DNA of 64,000 nt, from assembly GCA_964556705.1 (NCBI GenBank), contig CAZKXX010000005.1:1-64000 (forward strand), given 5' to 3'. Positions 45,486 through 53,121 of this stretch are shown here, piece by piece (the stretch's first letter is position 1; every line of letters begins with the position of its first letter). This DNA is from CAZKXX01 sp964556705 (GTDB lineage: Bacteria; Acidobacteriota; Terriglobia; UBA7540). The notes under the pieces were generated by a model, which saw only the letters and a program-made list of their open reading frames with translations, ran no database searches and was not told the DNA's origin. A program made the translations under genes and the position numbers.

Positions 45486-45522
45486 GCGGGGAACGCGACG
45501 CTCAACGGGTCGCGCTCCCCGC
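45486..45522. terminator. Inverted repeat between convergent genes
   Basis: GCGGGGAACGCGAC (45486-45499) pairs with GTCGCGCTCCCCGC (45509-45522) with one mismatch and a 9-base loop. It separates the XRE and cytochrome c stops. The T-run is weak, so efficiency is uncertain. A smaller stem GCCTGCC/GGCAGGC lies just before it. Confidence 0.5.
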
Positions 45523-45527
45523 TCCCT

Positions 45528-46055
45528 TCACTCCTTATCGTAAATGAAGCGGACGTGCTCGTCGGCCGCTTCCCGTTCAGTGGCTTTGGCGGGCGTGGCG
45601 CCTGCGAATGAGCGGAGGAAGTTGACGAGGTTCCACTTCTGCCTCTCGCGCATCCGCTCTCCCTGCGCCGGCATCACCTCCGATCCCTGGCCAAGAATTG
45701 CAAACAGTTCGCCGTCCGTGCGCTTCTCGAGCGCCTTGGGCTTCGTGAAATCGGGCGGTGAAATCCCCATGTCTTCGACCGCCTCGCCTTTGCCGTCCCC
45801 GCGGTCGCCGTGGCACATGGCACACTGGGTCATGTAGAGCTTCCGGCCGCGCTCGACGGAGACGTCGGTGTAGCGAATCGGATTTTTGCGGGCTGCCTCC
45901 TCGGGCGAAATCTTAAACGTGTGGACCGTCGGCGTGTCCACGGCCGCGGGCGCGCCTTCGGCGGGCGGCTTCTGTTCGTCCTGCGGCTTCTCCTGAGCGG
46001 CAAGGCTCAGCGCCAGAACCAGGATAGCCAAGCCAATCCACGTTTTGCGCGTCAT
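45528..46055 (-). CDS. Exported mono-heme cytochrome c
   Basis: A 175-residue periplasmic cytochrome c. The N-terminal helix (TWIGLAILVLALSLAAQ) is a signal or anchor. After a Pro/Ala/Glu-rich linker the heme motif CAMCH occupies residues 78-82 and Met128 in GSEVMPAQGE is the probable distal ligand; SPPDFTKPKALEKRTDGELF is typical of class I cytochromes of the CytC553/cbb3 type. Likely an electron carrier in respiration. The partner oxidase is not in the window. The ATG at 46055 follows GGGGGTGA. Confidence 0.9.
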   Translation of the reverse strand: MTRKTWIGLAILVLALSLAAQEKPQDEQKPPAEGAPAAVDTPTVHTFKISPEEAARKNPIRYTDVSVERGRKLYMTQCAMCHGDRGDGKGEAVEDMGISPPDFTKPKALEKRTDGELFAILGQGSEVMPAQGERMRERQKWNLVNFLRSFAGATPAKATEREAADEHVRFIYDKE

Positions 46056-46289
46056 ACGTCACCCCCGGCGGGGGTTCAATCCTCTCGCGCCCAATCCCGG
46101 CAAGAGTCGCCGAGATTGGGTGTTTTTGAACCACCTCATCCTCTTTCCAGCAATTCCCATGCCCCGCTTGATATTGATCAGGAGAGAGGAGTACAGGCAA
46201 GGAGGCTATTTCGCGGAAATCTGCGACATAAAGTCCTTAACCATGCACTCTGGACGGTGCGGCGCGGGAAAGACGAATTGTCCAGAGAG

Positions 46290-46322
46290 AAAAAGGGCCC
46301 GCGCGATGCACCACGCGGGCCT
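46290..46322 (-). terminator. Intrinsic terminator after the small lipoprotein gene
   Basis: On the minus strand GGCCCGCG (46321-46314) and CGCGGGCC (46303-46296) form a stem with a 10-base loop, followed by TTTTT (46294-46290). It begins four bases after the stop of the 46326-46520 frame, so it supports that frame as a real transcription unit. Confidence 0.75.
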
Positions 46323-46325
46323 GGG

Positions 46326-46520
46326 TCAGGTTATGCTCATTTTGTCGGTTGGCTCAGACAGCGCCTTTCGTCGGGACCTCATCTGAAACCAACCGAATAC
46401 CCCGCTCGACTCAGCCTCGCCCTCCGCGTGCTGCGCTTTGGTGTTCTTTCCGCATCCGGCAGCCGCAGGCACCATTGCCAGACAAAGGGACAAGGCATGA
46501 TGATACCTGCGATTTCGCAT
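46326..46520 (-). CDS. Small predicted lipoprotein, unknown function
   Basis: A 64-residue frame from ATG 46520 with AGGG about seven bases upstream (ATG 46535 is an alternative). The N-terminus has a basic start (MRNRRYHH), a hydrophobic stretch (ALSLCLAMVP) and a lipobox AAAGC, so a lipid-modified cysteine is expected near residue 22. The mature part is short, polar and ends in DKMSIT. No family is recognised. An intrinsic terminator follows the stop directly. Confidence 0.5.
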   Translation of the reverse strand: MRNRRYHHALSLCLAMVPAAAGCGKNTKAQHAEGEAESSGVFGWFQMRSRRKALSEPTDKMSIT

Positions 46521-46710
46521 TTTCAACCCTGCCATACTCTCTCGAATTCGATCCGCTCCGCCCTGGGGCGGTCTGGTCATGCAATCCCCTGCCTAGGTTT
46601 CTGCCAGGCTCGCCACCAAACCGTTCGGAACGCAATCAAGTCATTTATTGTCAGCAGGATGATGGATATTCAGGTAGCACGCGAACCGCACCATAAGGCA
46701 TGTAAGTTTT

Positions 46711-47493
46711 TCAGTCATGAGGCGAGGCTGAGGTTGTGCCGTGCAGTCCCGCTTTGCGGCGGGGTTCTTCCAGGCACTCAACTCGTTCATGCTGCATCGA
46801 GTCGAGGTCCATGACAAAGCAATTGGCGACGAAGGCCAGCGCGTCGTCTTCGGTGCGGCAATTATCGAGCAGCGTCCGCACGTGAAGCTGGCGGCCTTCG
46901 ACGCGAACCACTTCATAGCCCAGCGGGCTGGCGGGGGTGAAGAGTCGCCGAGTTTGCCCGGCGCGGCCGTCGAATAAGGCGACGGCATAACTGCAATCGT
47001 CGTGGACATTGCCGGCGGCGCGCAACTCGTCCACCCACAGGAGTTCGTGCAGGCGGAAGGGCTCGCTTTCCCAGGGCAGCGTCGGGTCGAGCGCCACGGC
47101 CCGGCGTTCCGGTGCACCCGGCGCGCGCGCCCAGTCTTCTTCATCGAGGACGGCGAAGTGCTCGCCCGGGCTCCACGAAACTGCCTTAAACAACTCTGCC
47201 GGTTCGGCCGGCCGCGCGTCCGCTGACCAGCCGTACACGTCCGCGAACTCCACGCTGGCGCGCGGCTGCGAAGCGCCCACCGCGAAGAAAATGACCCTGT
47301 AGCGAACGTGGCTGATGCGGTCGATGCTTTCGGCGGACTCGGCGAGAGGATAGCGAACATGCTGAAGCTCTTCGAAAGTCACTTCGTAGCGGCCGCCCGG
47401 GGAGCGAAAGCGCGCGGTTTCTGCGCCGCGAGCCGCAAGCCCCAGGACCAGGACCACGAACGAAGCAAGCGTGAATGAACCTGTCAGGCGCAT
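46711..47493 (-). CDS. Secreted protein of unknown function next to the epimerase gene
   Basis: A 260-residue protein with a signal peptide (RLTGSFTLASFVVLVLGLAA, residues about 1-23). The mature part begins RFRSPGGRYEVTFEE, a phrase common in hypothetical proteins that report on sample or dryness data, and goes on with ISHVRYRVIFFAVG, EHFAVLDEEDWAR and ELRAAGNVHDDCSYAVALF. There are only a few cysteines and no known catalytic motif. The fold is probably beta-rich. It starts 17 bases after the stop of the epimerase gene and is likely co-transcribed with it. Confidence 0.6.
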   Translation of the reverse strand: MRLTGSFTLASFVVLVLGLAARGAETARFRSPGGRYEVTFEELQHVRYPLAESAESIDRISHVRYRVIFFAVGASQPRASVEFADVYGWSADARPAEPAELFKAVSWSPGEHFAVLDEEDWARAPGAPERRAVALDPTLPWESEPFRLHELLWVDELRAAGNVHDDCSYAVALFDGRAGQTRRLFTPASPLGYEVVRVEGRQLHVRTLLDNCRTEDDALAFVANCFVMDLDSMQHERVECLEEPRRKAGLHGTTSASPHD

Positions 47494-47510
47494 GATGGGA
47501 ACGCGCGGAG

Positions 47511-48404
47511 CTACTTTCCCAAAAGGTGCCGGAGGGCCGGCTCGAGTTCGGGGTAACGGAACGCGAAGCCCGCGGCCGCGAGGCGCGCGGGGACGACGCG
47601 CGTGCTGGCGAGCAGGAGGGCTTCTGCCATTTCGCCGAGAACCAGTTTCAGCATAAAAGCCGGTGCGGGAAATAGGGTGGGGCGGCTGAGGACGCGACCA
47701 AGCACCTTCGTGAACTCGGCGTTGGTGAGGGGATTGGGCGCCACGGCGTTCACGGGGCCGCGCAGCGGTTCCGTCGTGAGCGCCAGCCGGTAGACGTCCA
47801 GCAGGTCGTCCATTGAAATCCAGCTCCACCACTGGCGGCCGCTGCCCACGCGCCCGCCGACCCCGAGGCGGAAAGGCGTCAGCATGCGCGCCAGCGCGCC
47901 ACCTTTCGGCGAAAGCACGATGCCCGTGCGAAGCCGCACCACCCGCACACCGCGGTCTTCGGCCGGCCGCGTTGCGTTCTCCCATTCGACAGCAACTTGA
48001 GAAAGGAAATCATTCCCGGGCGGACTTTCTTCGGTCAGCGGCTCGTCGCCGCGATCGCCGTAATAGCCGATGGCTGAAGAGCAGACCAGAACTTTCGGCG
48101 GCTGTGACAATCGCGCAAGCGCTTCAGCCAGCAGCGTCGTCCCCGTGACGCGGCTGGAGCGGATTTTTTCCTTCACGGAGGCCGTCCAGCGGCCCGCAGC
48201 AATGTTGTGCCCCGCGAGGTGAACGACGGCGTCGTGCCCTTCCAGCCCCGCAGAGTCAATGTGACCCGACGCGGGGTCCCAATGGACCTCGCCCGGTTGC
48301 GCCGCGTGGCGGACGATTCGAGCAACAGAGTGTCCTGCGGCAGTCAGGTGCGGCAGGAGCGCCGAGCCGATCAGGCCCGTCGAGCCGGTGACCAGAATCT
48401 TCAT
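47511..48404 (-). CDS. TIGR01777-family NAD-dependent epimerase (YfcH-like)
   Basis: A 297-residue short-chain dehydrogenase-type protein. The Rossmann motif is at the start (MKILVTGSTGLIGSAL), followed by VHLAGHNIAAGRWT, KVLVCSSAIGYYGDRGDEPL, VVRLRTGIVLSPKGGAL, WSWISMDDLLDVY and GPVNAVAPNPLTNAEFTKVL, all characteristic of the YfcH/SulA-like epimerase group. The Tyr-x-x-x-Lys active site of ordinary epimerases is not intact, as in other family members, so the reaction is unknown. GGAGGGAGG lies just before ATG 48404. Confidence 0.9.
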   Translation of the reverse strand: MKILVTGSTGLIGSALLPHLTAAGHSVARIVRHAAQPGEVHWDPASGHIDSAGLEGHDAVVHLAGHNIAAGRWTASVKEKIRSSRVTGTTLLAEALARLSQPPKVLVCSSAIGYYGDRGDEPLTEESPPGNDFLSQVAVEWENATRPAEDRGVRVVRLRTGIVLSPKGGALARMLTPFRLGVGGRVGSGRQWWSWISMDDLLDVYRLALTTEPLRGPVNAVAPNPLTNAEFTKVLGRVLSRPTLFPAPAFMLKLVLGEMAEALLLASTRVVPARLAAAGFAFRYPELEPALRHLLGK

Positions 48405-48852
48405 CGCCCGACCTCCCTCCTGCGCCCGGTGCGACGCGAGGTCCAGCGCGGTCACACGATGGCGATAGGAAAAGGTTCGCCGAAGCCTCGCCCGGACGCT
48501 GCCGCCCCCTATTATCCTGCCAAGGACGCCGAGGGGCAACGCGGACCCTCGGGAAATGACACGCCGGCATACGACCGAGGCCCCCGAGAGTTGAGGACCC
48601 TGTCTCAGACGGGATTTCCACGAGAGGTCAGTCAATCACGGCGCTCTCACCCCTCCGGGCGATGAGCGTTTCGAAATGCTGGAGGATTTTGTCGCGGCGC
48701 GCCATCAGCGCCTTGACCTGGTCCCTGGTGAGGTATGGCTTGGATGCGGAAAACAGACGCCGCAAGCCGCATGGGAAAGCATAATGGGGCGTTTGAATGT
48801 TTACGGGTATAATCCGCCTTCGCCCGGCGGGGTGGGAAGGAGTGCGGAGGCG
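48405..48852. other. Divergent intergenic region before lemA with possible coding remnant
   Basis: This 448-base gap lies between the leftward epimerase gene and the rightward LemA gene. A TATAAT (48808-48813) faces lemA. On the minus strand a short open stretch ending at 48628 reads PYLTRDQVKALMARRDKILQ and HFETLIARRG, which looks protein-like but has no ATG. It may be a small gene with a rare start or a remnant. Confidence 0.4.
48808..48813 (+). promoter_or_regulatory. Consensus -10 element before lemA
   Basis: TATAAT 40 bases before the LemA start. No good -35 lies 16-18 bases upstream, so it may need an activator or an extended -10 element. Confidence 0.35.
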
Positions 48853-49413
48853 ATGGAATGGCTGGCGGCGGCGGTCGTGGCGGCGGCGTTAGTTTCCGGG
48901 GTCGTGATTTACAACGGCCTCGTCAAGCTGCGCGTGCAGGCGGAAAGCGCCTGGGCGGACATCGACGTGCAACTGAAGCGCCGGCACGACCTGGTGCCGA
49001 ATCTGGTGGAGACGGTCAAGGGCTACGCCGCTCACGAGCGCGCCACCTTCGAGCGCGTGACGGAAGCGCGAACCAGGGCGCTAGCCGGCGGAGGACCGGC
49101 GGCGCGCGCCGAAGCCGAAGGCGCGCTGACGGCCGCATTGAAATCGCTCTTCGCGCTGGCGGAAAACTATCCGCAGTTGCGCGCGGTCCAGAATTTCATG
49201 CAACTTCAGGAGGAAATCAGCCGCGTCGAAGACCACATTCAGAACGCGCGGCGCTATTACAACGCCGTGGTGCGCGACCTCAATACGCGCATCCAGCAGT
49301 TCCCTTCCAACCTGGTTGCCACGTTGTTTTCCTTTCAGCCGCGCGAGTTCTTCGAGGCGCGGGGCGTCGAGCGCGAATCGCCCGACGTGCATTTCCGCTC
49401 CGACCGCTCCTGA
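48853..49413 (+). CDS. lemA: LemA family protein
   Basis: A 186-residue LemA protein: one N-terminal membrane helix (LAAAVVAAALVSGVVIY) followed by a long helical bundle. Family phrases are KLRVQAESAWADIDVQLKRR, HDLVPNLVETVKGYAAHE, SLFALAENYPQLRAVQNFMQ, EEISRVEDHIQNARRYYNAV and FPSNLVATLFSFQPREFFEA. LemA proteins are inner-membrane proteins with a cytoplasmic or periplasmic bundle, often paired with TPM-domain or peptidase genes, and have no defined reaction. The start 48853 is chosen by the membrane helix; AAGGAG is about ten bases upstream. The redox fusion gene follows after 50 bases. Confidence 0.93.
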   Translation: MEWLAAAVVAAALVSGVVIYNGLVKLRVQAESAWADIDVQLKRRHDLVPNLVETVKGYAAHERATFERVTEARTRALAGGGPAARAEAEGALTAALKSLFALAENYPQLRAVQNFMQLQEEISRVEDHIQNARRYYNAVVRDLNTRIQQFPSNLVATLFSFQPREFFEARGVERESPDVHFRSDRS

Positions 49414-49463
49414 GTCCTTGCGACCCGTATCCCTTTCCTGCGACCTCGGTATAGAATAAGGCG

Positions 49464-51140
49464 ATGCGTCGAATCGGCCTTTTCGCACTGAGTCTGGCGG
49501 GGCTCTGGAATGCCCTCTACCTGTTGTGGGCGTACACGACGCCTTCCATTCCGATGACCTGCGTCGGCGACGGGTGCGACGCGGTCCGCGCCAGCGAATA
49601 CGCTTTCCTGTGGGGAGTGCCGCTGCCCGCTTTCGGCGTGGCCATGTTCCTGACGCTGGCGCTGCTGGTATTCATCGGCCCGTTGCTCAACGCCGACCTG
49701 GAACGCCTGGCGCGCTACGCGCTGGTGGCGATTTCGGGATTCGGCTTCGCTTTTTCCCTTTATCTGACGGCCCTGGAAGCGTTCGTCATTCGCGCCTGGT
49801 GTTTCTGGTGCGTGGTCTCGGCGGTGCTGATTACGGTGATATTCGCGCTGGCGGTCCTCGACATGGTGCGCCCCCGCCCGCGCGGGGCAGCGGCGGGGCC
49901 GCCCGCCGCCCTCGCCGCGTTGCGGGGATTCGTGGTGACCGCCGTCATCGCGGTCGCCCTCGGCGTCCCGGCCTTCATCCTCCTGATGCGCCAGGCCGCG
50001 GTGGAGCCGCTCGAGGTGGCGGCGGGTGAGGGCGTGGCGGAGCGGCTGGTGCGCCCCGACAGCCACATCACCGGAAACGCGCTGGCGCCCGTCACCGTCG
50101 TCGAGTGGGCCGACTTCCAGTGTCCCGCGTGTTCGCGCGCCGAAGAGACGGCGAGAGAAATCCGGCGCCAGTACGGCGACCGCGTGCGTTTCGTCTTCCG
50201 GCAATTCCCGCTGGAACGCCTCCACCCCCACGCGCGGAGGGCGGCCGAAGCCAGCGAATGCGCCGGCGAGCAGGGGAAGTTCTGGGAGGCGGTCGAGAAA
50301 TTCTTCGATCACCAGGAGGACTTGAGCGAGGCGGCGATGGTCCGCTCCGCAGGCGAGATGAGGCTGGACGTCGAGCGCTTCCGCGAGTGTCTCGCCAGCG
50401 CGCGAATGGCCGCCCGCGTGGAGCGCGACGTTCAGGACGCGCGGGCCCTCGGGCTGCGCGCCACGCCGACGTTCTTCGTCGGCCGGACCGTGGTGGAAGG
50501 GCCCCTGGCGGTGCGCGACTTCGCTCGGCTCGTGGAGGCCGAACTGGCCCGCGCCAAGGTCACGGGCCCCCGGGAAGAATCGGTCGCCGCGACTCCACCG
50601 GGTCCGCCGAGCAATGATAAGCCGCCCTTGGAGGAAAAGAGTGGAACGAGCGCCCAAGCCCCCGAGGCGGCGGGTCAAGCCTCCGCCGGGAGCGGCGGCG
50701 GCCTGTCAGGTTTCGGAACCCTGCGGCTGGGGGGCGGAGCTTTCTCCACCTTTCAATCCTCCGCCACCACGTGCAGTGAAGAAGATCTGGCCCGGCAGCA
50801 GCCGGACATGATTCACACGGCGCAGGCGCGACAGATGTTTGAACGAGACTCTTCCGCCCTGTTTGTGGACGTCCGCCCGGCGCGCGAATTCGCCACGCGG
50901 AGGATTCGCGGCGCCGTCAGCATCCCCGTTGAGGAAATCGAACAGCGCTGGAGCGAGTTGCCGCAGGACCGCGAAATCGTTCTGTATGAAAGCGGCAAAG
51001 GGCGCGGCGACGACCTTTGCGCCGCGGCCGTCGCGGCCGGGCGGGTGCTGCTGGCTCGCGGTTTCGCCCAGGAACGCGTAAAAGTCTTCCAGGACGGACT
51101 CGCCGCCTGGGAGCGGAGCGGCCTGCCCGTCGAGCCTTAA
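49464..51140 (+). CDS. VKOR-DsbA-rhodanese-like triple fusion
   Basis: A 558-residue membrane protein with three parts. Residues 1-150 are a vitamin K epoxide reductase-like four-helix domain with the loop cysteines C33 and C38 (MTCVGDGCDAV) and the quinone-proximal CXXC C113-C116 (AWCFWC). Residues about 205-370 form a DsbA-like thioredoxin with C220-C223 (QCPAC) and cis-proline region RATPTFFVG. A Pro/Ala/Gly-rich linker leads to a rhodanese domain (about 455-558) whose catalytic cysteine position holds E509 (VLYESGKGRG). VKOR-DsbA fusions make disulfide bonds in the periplasm; the rhodanese is probably a non-catalytic module. The EPS-type operon promoter lies 80 bases downstream. Confidence 0.88.
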   Translation: MRRIGLFALSLAGLWNALYLLWAYTTPSIPMTCVGDGCDAVRASEYAFLWGVPLPAFGVAMFLTLALLVFIGPLLNADLERLARYALVAISGFGFAFSLYLTALEAFVIRAWCFWCVVSAVLITVIFALAVLDMVRPRPRGAAAGPPAALAALRGFVVTAVIAVALGVPAFILLMRQAAVEPLEVAAGEGVAERLVRPDSHITGNALAPVTVVEWADFQCPACSRAEETAREIRRQYGDRVRFVFRQFPLERLHPHARRAAEASECAGEQGKFWEAVEKFFDHQEDLSEAAMVRSAGEMRLDVERFRECLASARMAARVERDVQDARALGLRATPTFFVGRTVVEGPLAVRDFARLVEAELARAKVTGPREESVAATPPGPPSNDKPPLEEKSGTSAQAPEAAGQASAGSGGGLSGFGTLRLGGGAFSTFQSSATTCSEEDLARQQPDMIHTAQARQMFERDSSALFVDVRPAREFATRRIRGAVSIPVEEIEQRWSELPQDREIVLYESGKGRGDDLCAAAVAAGRVLLARGFAQERVKVFQDGLAAWERSGLPVEP

Positions 51141-51219
51141 CGCGGAAGTTAAGCCGCGTATTTTAGCGGTTTTCTAATCTGGTAAGCACCAAGGTACTGT
51201 GGACAGCCTGCGAAAAAAT

Positions 51220-51249
51220 GTGGCAGGTTTGCCCCGGTGTGTATATAAT
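51220..51249 (+). promoter_or_regulatory. Promoter of the exopolysaccharide-type operon
   Basis: A consensus -10 TATAAT (51244-51249) is preceded, at an 18-base spacer, by GTGGCA (51220-51225, four of six matches to TTGACA). The expected transcript would start near 51256, leaving about 375 untranslated bases before the first gene. Confidence 0.6.
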
Positions 51250-51629
51250 CCCGCGCACTTCCGCGCACCAAGGGGTCGGACGGGTTTGAGTGTGCGCTTG
51301 ACCGGCGGCGGGTCGGGCATCCTTGCGGGATCGCAGGCGTCCGCTCTCGCGAAGGCGGAAGCGGTGTTTCCCGAGCAGCGGTGCCAACAAGCGGCCGGAC
51401 CAGTCGGTTGGGGGACAACCATCGGAATGGCCCTGCGCTCGCCGAGGGTACGGGAATTTTTGGAGAAACTTGCGGGCTCAGATGCCGATATGTTAGGGGG
51501 CGTCGGCGGAGAGCGCCGTGTCCGGCCGTTGACCCCGCTGGCGGGGCCTAGCCGGCGGGCGGGCGCGCCGGTCGTCGTCCTCGGCGTCGAAGAGCGCGAA
51601 AGGCGCTTCCGCGAAAGATCGGGCAAACC
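51250..51629 (+). promoter_or_regulatory. Long structured leader of the exopolysaccharide-type operon
   Basis: The leader is unusually long. It contains hairpins GGTTG/CAACC (51406-51420), CCCCGC/GCGGGG (51533-51546) and AGCGC/GCGCT (51593-51607, 22 bases before the ATG). A 147-codon open frame covers much of it but has no recognised homology and a poor start. A riboswitch or attenuator is possible; no known class was recognised. Confidence 0.4.
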
Positions 51630-53108
51630 ATGCCGGTACTGATCGAACACATCACCGAATTCGTGATCGCAGTCCTGATTCTGGTCGTGCTGGGGACCGG
51701 AGCGCTGGTGGCGGCGGCCATCGCGCGACGCCAGCGGCGGGAGCGCTACTTCCAGCGGATCGATGACCTCCGCCAGCGATACAAGCCGGTGATCACCGCC
51801 GTTCTGGCGCAAAAGCTCGAATACGTCCGCGGCGTCGAACTGTTGCGCGGCATCTCCGGGTTCGACCGCGAGTATGTCCTCGAGCAGCTTTGTCTGGAGG
51901 TTCATGCCACCGGCGAAGAGATTCCCATCCTGCGTCACCTCTGCGAGGACCTGGGCCTGGTGCGGCTGTGGCAGTCGCGGCTTTCCGGGCAGATGAACAT
52001 CGCTTCCCTGCGCGAAGCCTTCACGCGGCCCGAGGGATTTCTGGAGTGGTTCGGGGGACTGCGTTTTCTGCTGCGCGCCAAAAGCGCCGACAACCTGGGC
52101 ATCATCCGCCATCGGGCGAGCTGGCCGCTGCTGGTGAAGGCGCTGGAGGATTCGCATCCGGACGTGCAGAGCGTCGCCGTACGGTCGCTCGCGGCGATTC
52201 AGGAGCCGGAGAGCTTTCCGGCGCTGGTCCAGAGGCTGCACGACGTGGTTCTGAAACCCTCCACGCGCCTTTCGCTGCGCGCCGTCAAGACGGCGCTGGT
52301 GAGCTTCCCGCTCTCCTACGGCCCGAAGCTGATTCCCTCCCTGACCCACTCGCACCGCCGGATCCGTTTTCTGGCCACCGACGTCATCCGGGAAATCGTC
52401 GAGCGCCTGGCGGGACAGGACGAGGAGTTCATGCTCGACCCGCGCGACTTTTCGCCGGCGCTGGCGGAAGTCTTCCTCACCCAGCTCTGCTTCGACGAAA
52501 ACCCGGACGTGCGGGCGCGCGCCGCGCCGGTGGTGGCCTATCTGGCCGACCCGCGGTCCACGCCCGTGCTGCTGACGCTGCTCGAAGACGCGCAGTGGTT
52601 CGTTCGGCTGCACACCGTTCGCGCCTTCGCCAGGCGGCGATTCATCTCGCAGGCGGCCCACCTGGCCCACCGGCTGACCGACCCGCACTGGATGGTCCGC
52701 GAGGCGGCGGCGCGCACCATGCTGGTCTACGGACAAGTCGGCAACGAGCAGCTGGCCACGCACTTCCTGAGCACCGAGGACCGCTACAGCCAGGAACAGA
52801 TCGCCGACGAAATGCAGCGCGCCGGACTCATCCCTTCGCTCCTCGCTCAATACGCCACCGAGAGCGGCGGCTCGACGGGCCGCGTTCTGGAGCGGCTGGT
52901 GAGCATGGGGAAGACCAGTTACCTAGTCAGCCTGTTGGCGCAGACTTCCGAACGCTCAGTCCGTCAGAAATTTCTCCAGAAATGGGGACGCAGCAGCGAC
53001 CCGCAAATCAAGGGCTGGGTGGTGGACGTCGCTTCGAGCGAGGTTGACCCGACTCTGCGCACGCTGGCCGTCGAGTTCCTGCGGACGAGGGTCGAACCGG
53101 GGGCCTGA
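51630..53108 (+). CDS. Membrane-anchored HEAT-repeat protein of the polysaccharide operon
   Basis: A 492-residue protein with one N-terminal membrane helix (residues about 10-31, FVIAVLILVVLGTGALVAAA) and a basic stretch after it (RRQRRERYFQRIDDLRQRY), then helical repeats of HEAT/armadillo type: LVKALEDSHPDVQSVAVRSL, SLTHSHRRIRFLATDVI, FDENPDVRARAAPVVAYL and TLLEDAQWFVRLHTVRAF. HEAT solenoids bind other proteins, so this is a likely scaffold for the glycosyltransferase, whose gene begins 13 bases downstream. There is no catalytic motif. It is the first gene of the five-gene operon. The ribosome binding site is weak. I do not know a direct counterpart in Pga, Bcs or Alg systems. Confidence 0.8.
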   Translation: MPVLIEHITEFVIAVLILVVLGTGALVAAAIARRQRRERYFQRIDDLRQRYKPVITAVLAQKLEYVRGVELLRGISGFDREYVLEQLCLEVHATGEEIPILRHLCEDLGLVRLWQSRLSGQMNIASLREAFTRPEGFLEWFGGLRFLLRAKSADNLGIIRHRASWPLLVKALEDSHPDVQSVAVRSLAAIQEPESFPALVQRLHDVVLKPSTRLSLRAVKTALVSFPLSYGPKLIPSLTHSHRRIRFLATDVIREIVERLAGQDEEFMLDPRDFSPALAEVFLTQLCFDENPDVRARAAPVVAYLADPRSTPVLLTLLEDAQWFVRLHTVRAFARRRFISQAAHLAHRLTDPHWMVREAAARTMLVYGQVGNEQLATHFLSTEDRYSQEQIADEMQRAGLIPSLLAQYATESGGSTGRVLERLVSMGKTSYLVSLLAQTSERSVRQKFLQKWGRSSDPQIKGWVVDVASSEVDPTLRTLAVEFLRTRVEPGA

Positions 53109-53121
53109 GGAGCATCGGCTC

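Noticed and set aside
51221..51235. TGGCA followed by TGC resembling a sigma54 promoter
   Set aside because: The distance between the GG and GC elements is 9 rather than 12 bases from first G to first G, so the sigma70-type reading is preferred.
51250..51629. Cyclic-di-GMP riboswitch in the leader
   Set aside because: The conserved core segments of the GEMM class were looked for and not found in the expected order.
51199..51642. 147-codon frame covering the operon leader
   Set aside because: No homology recognised, low-complexity composition, no good ribosome binding site, and it begins upstream of the -10 box of the promoter, so its start would not be in the transcript.
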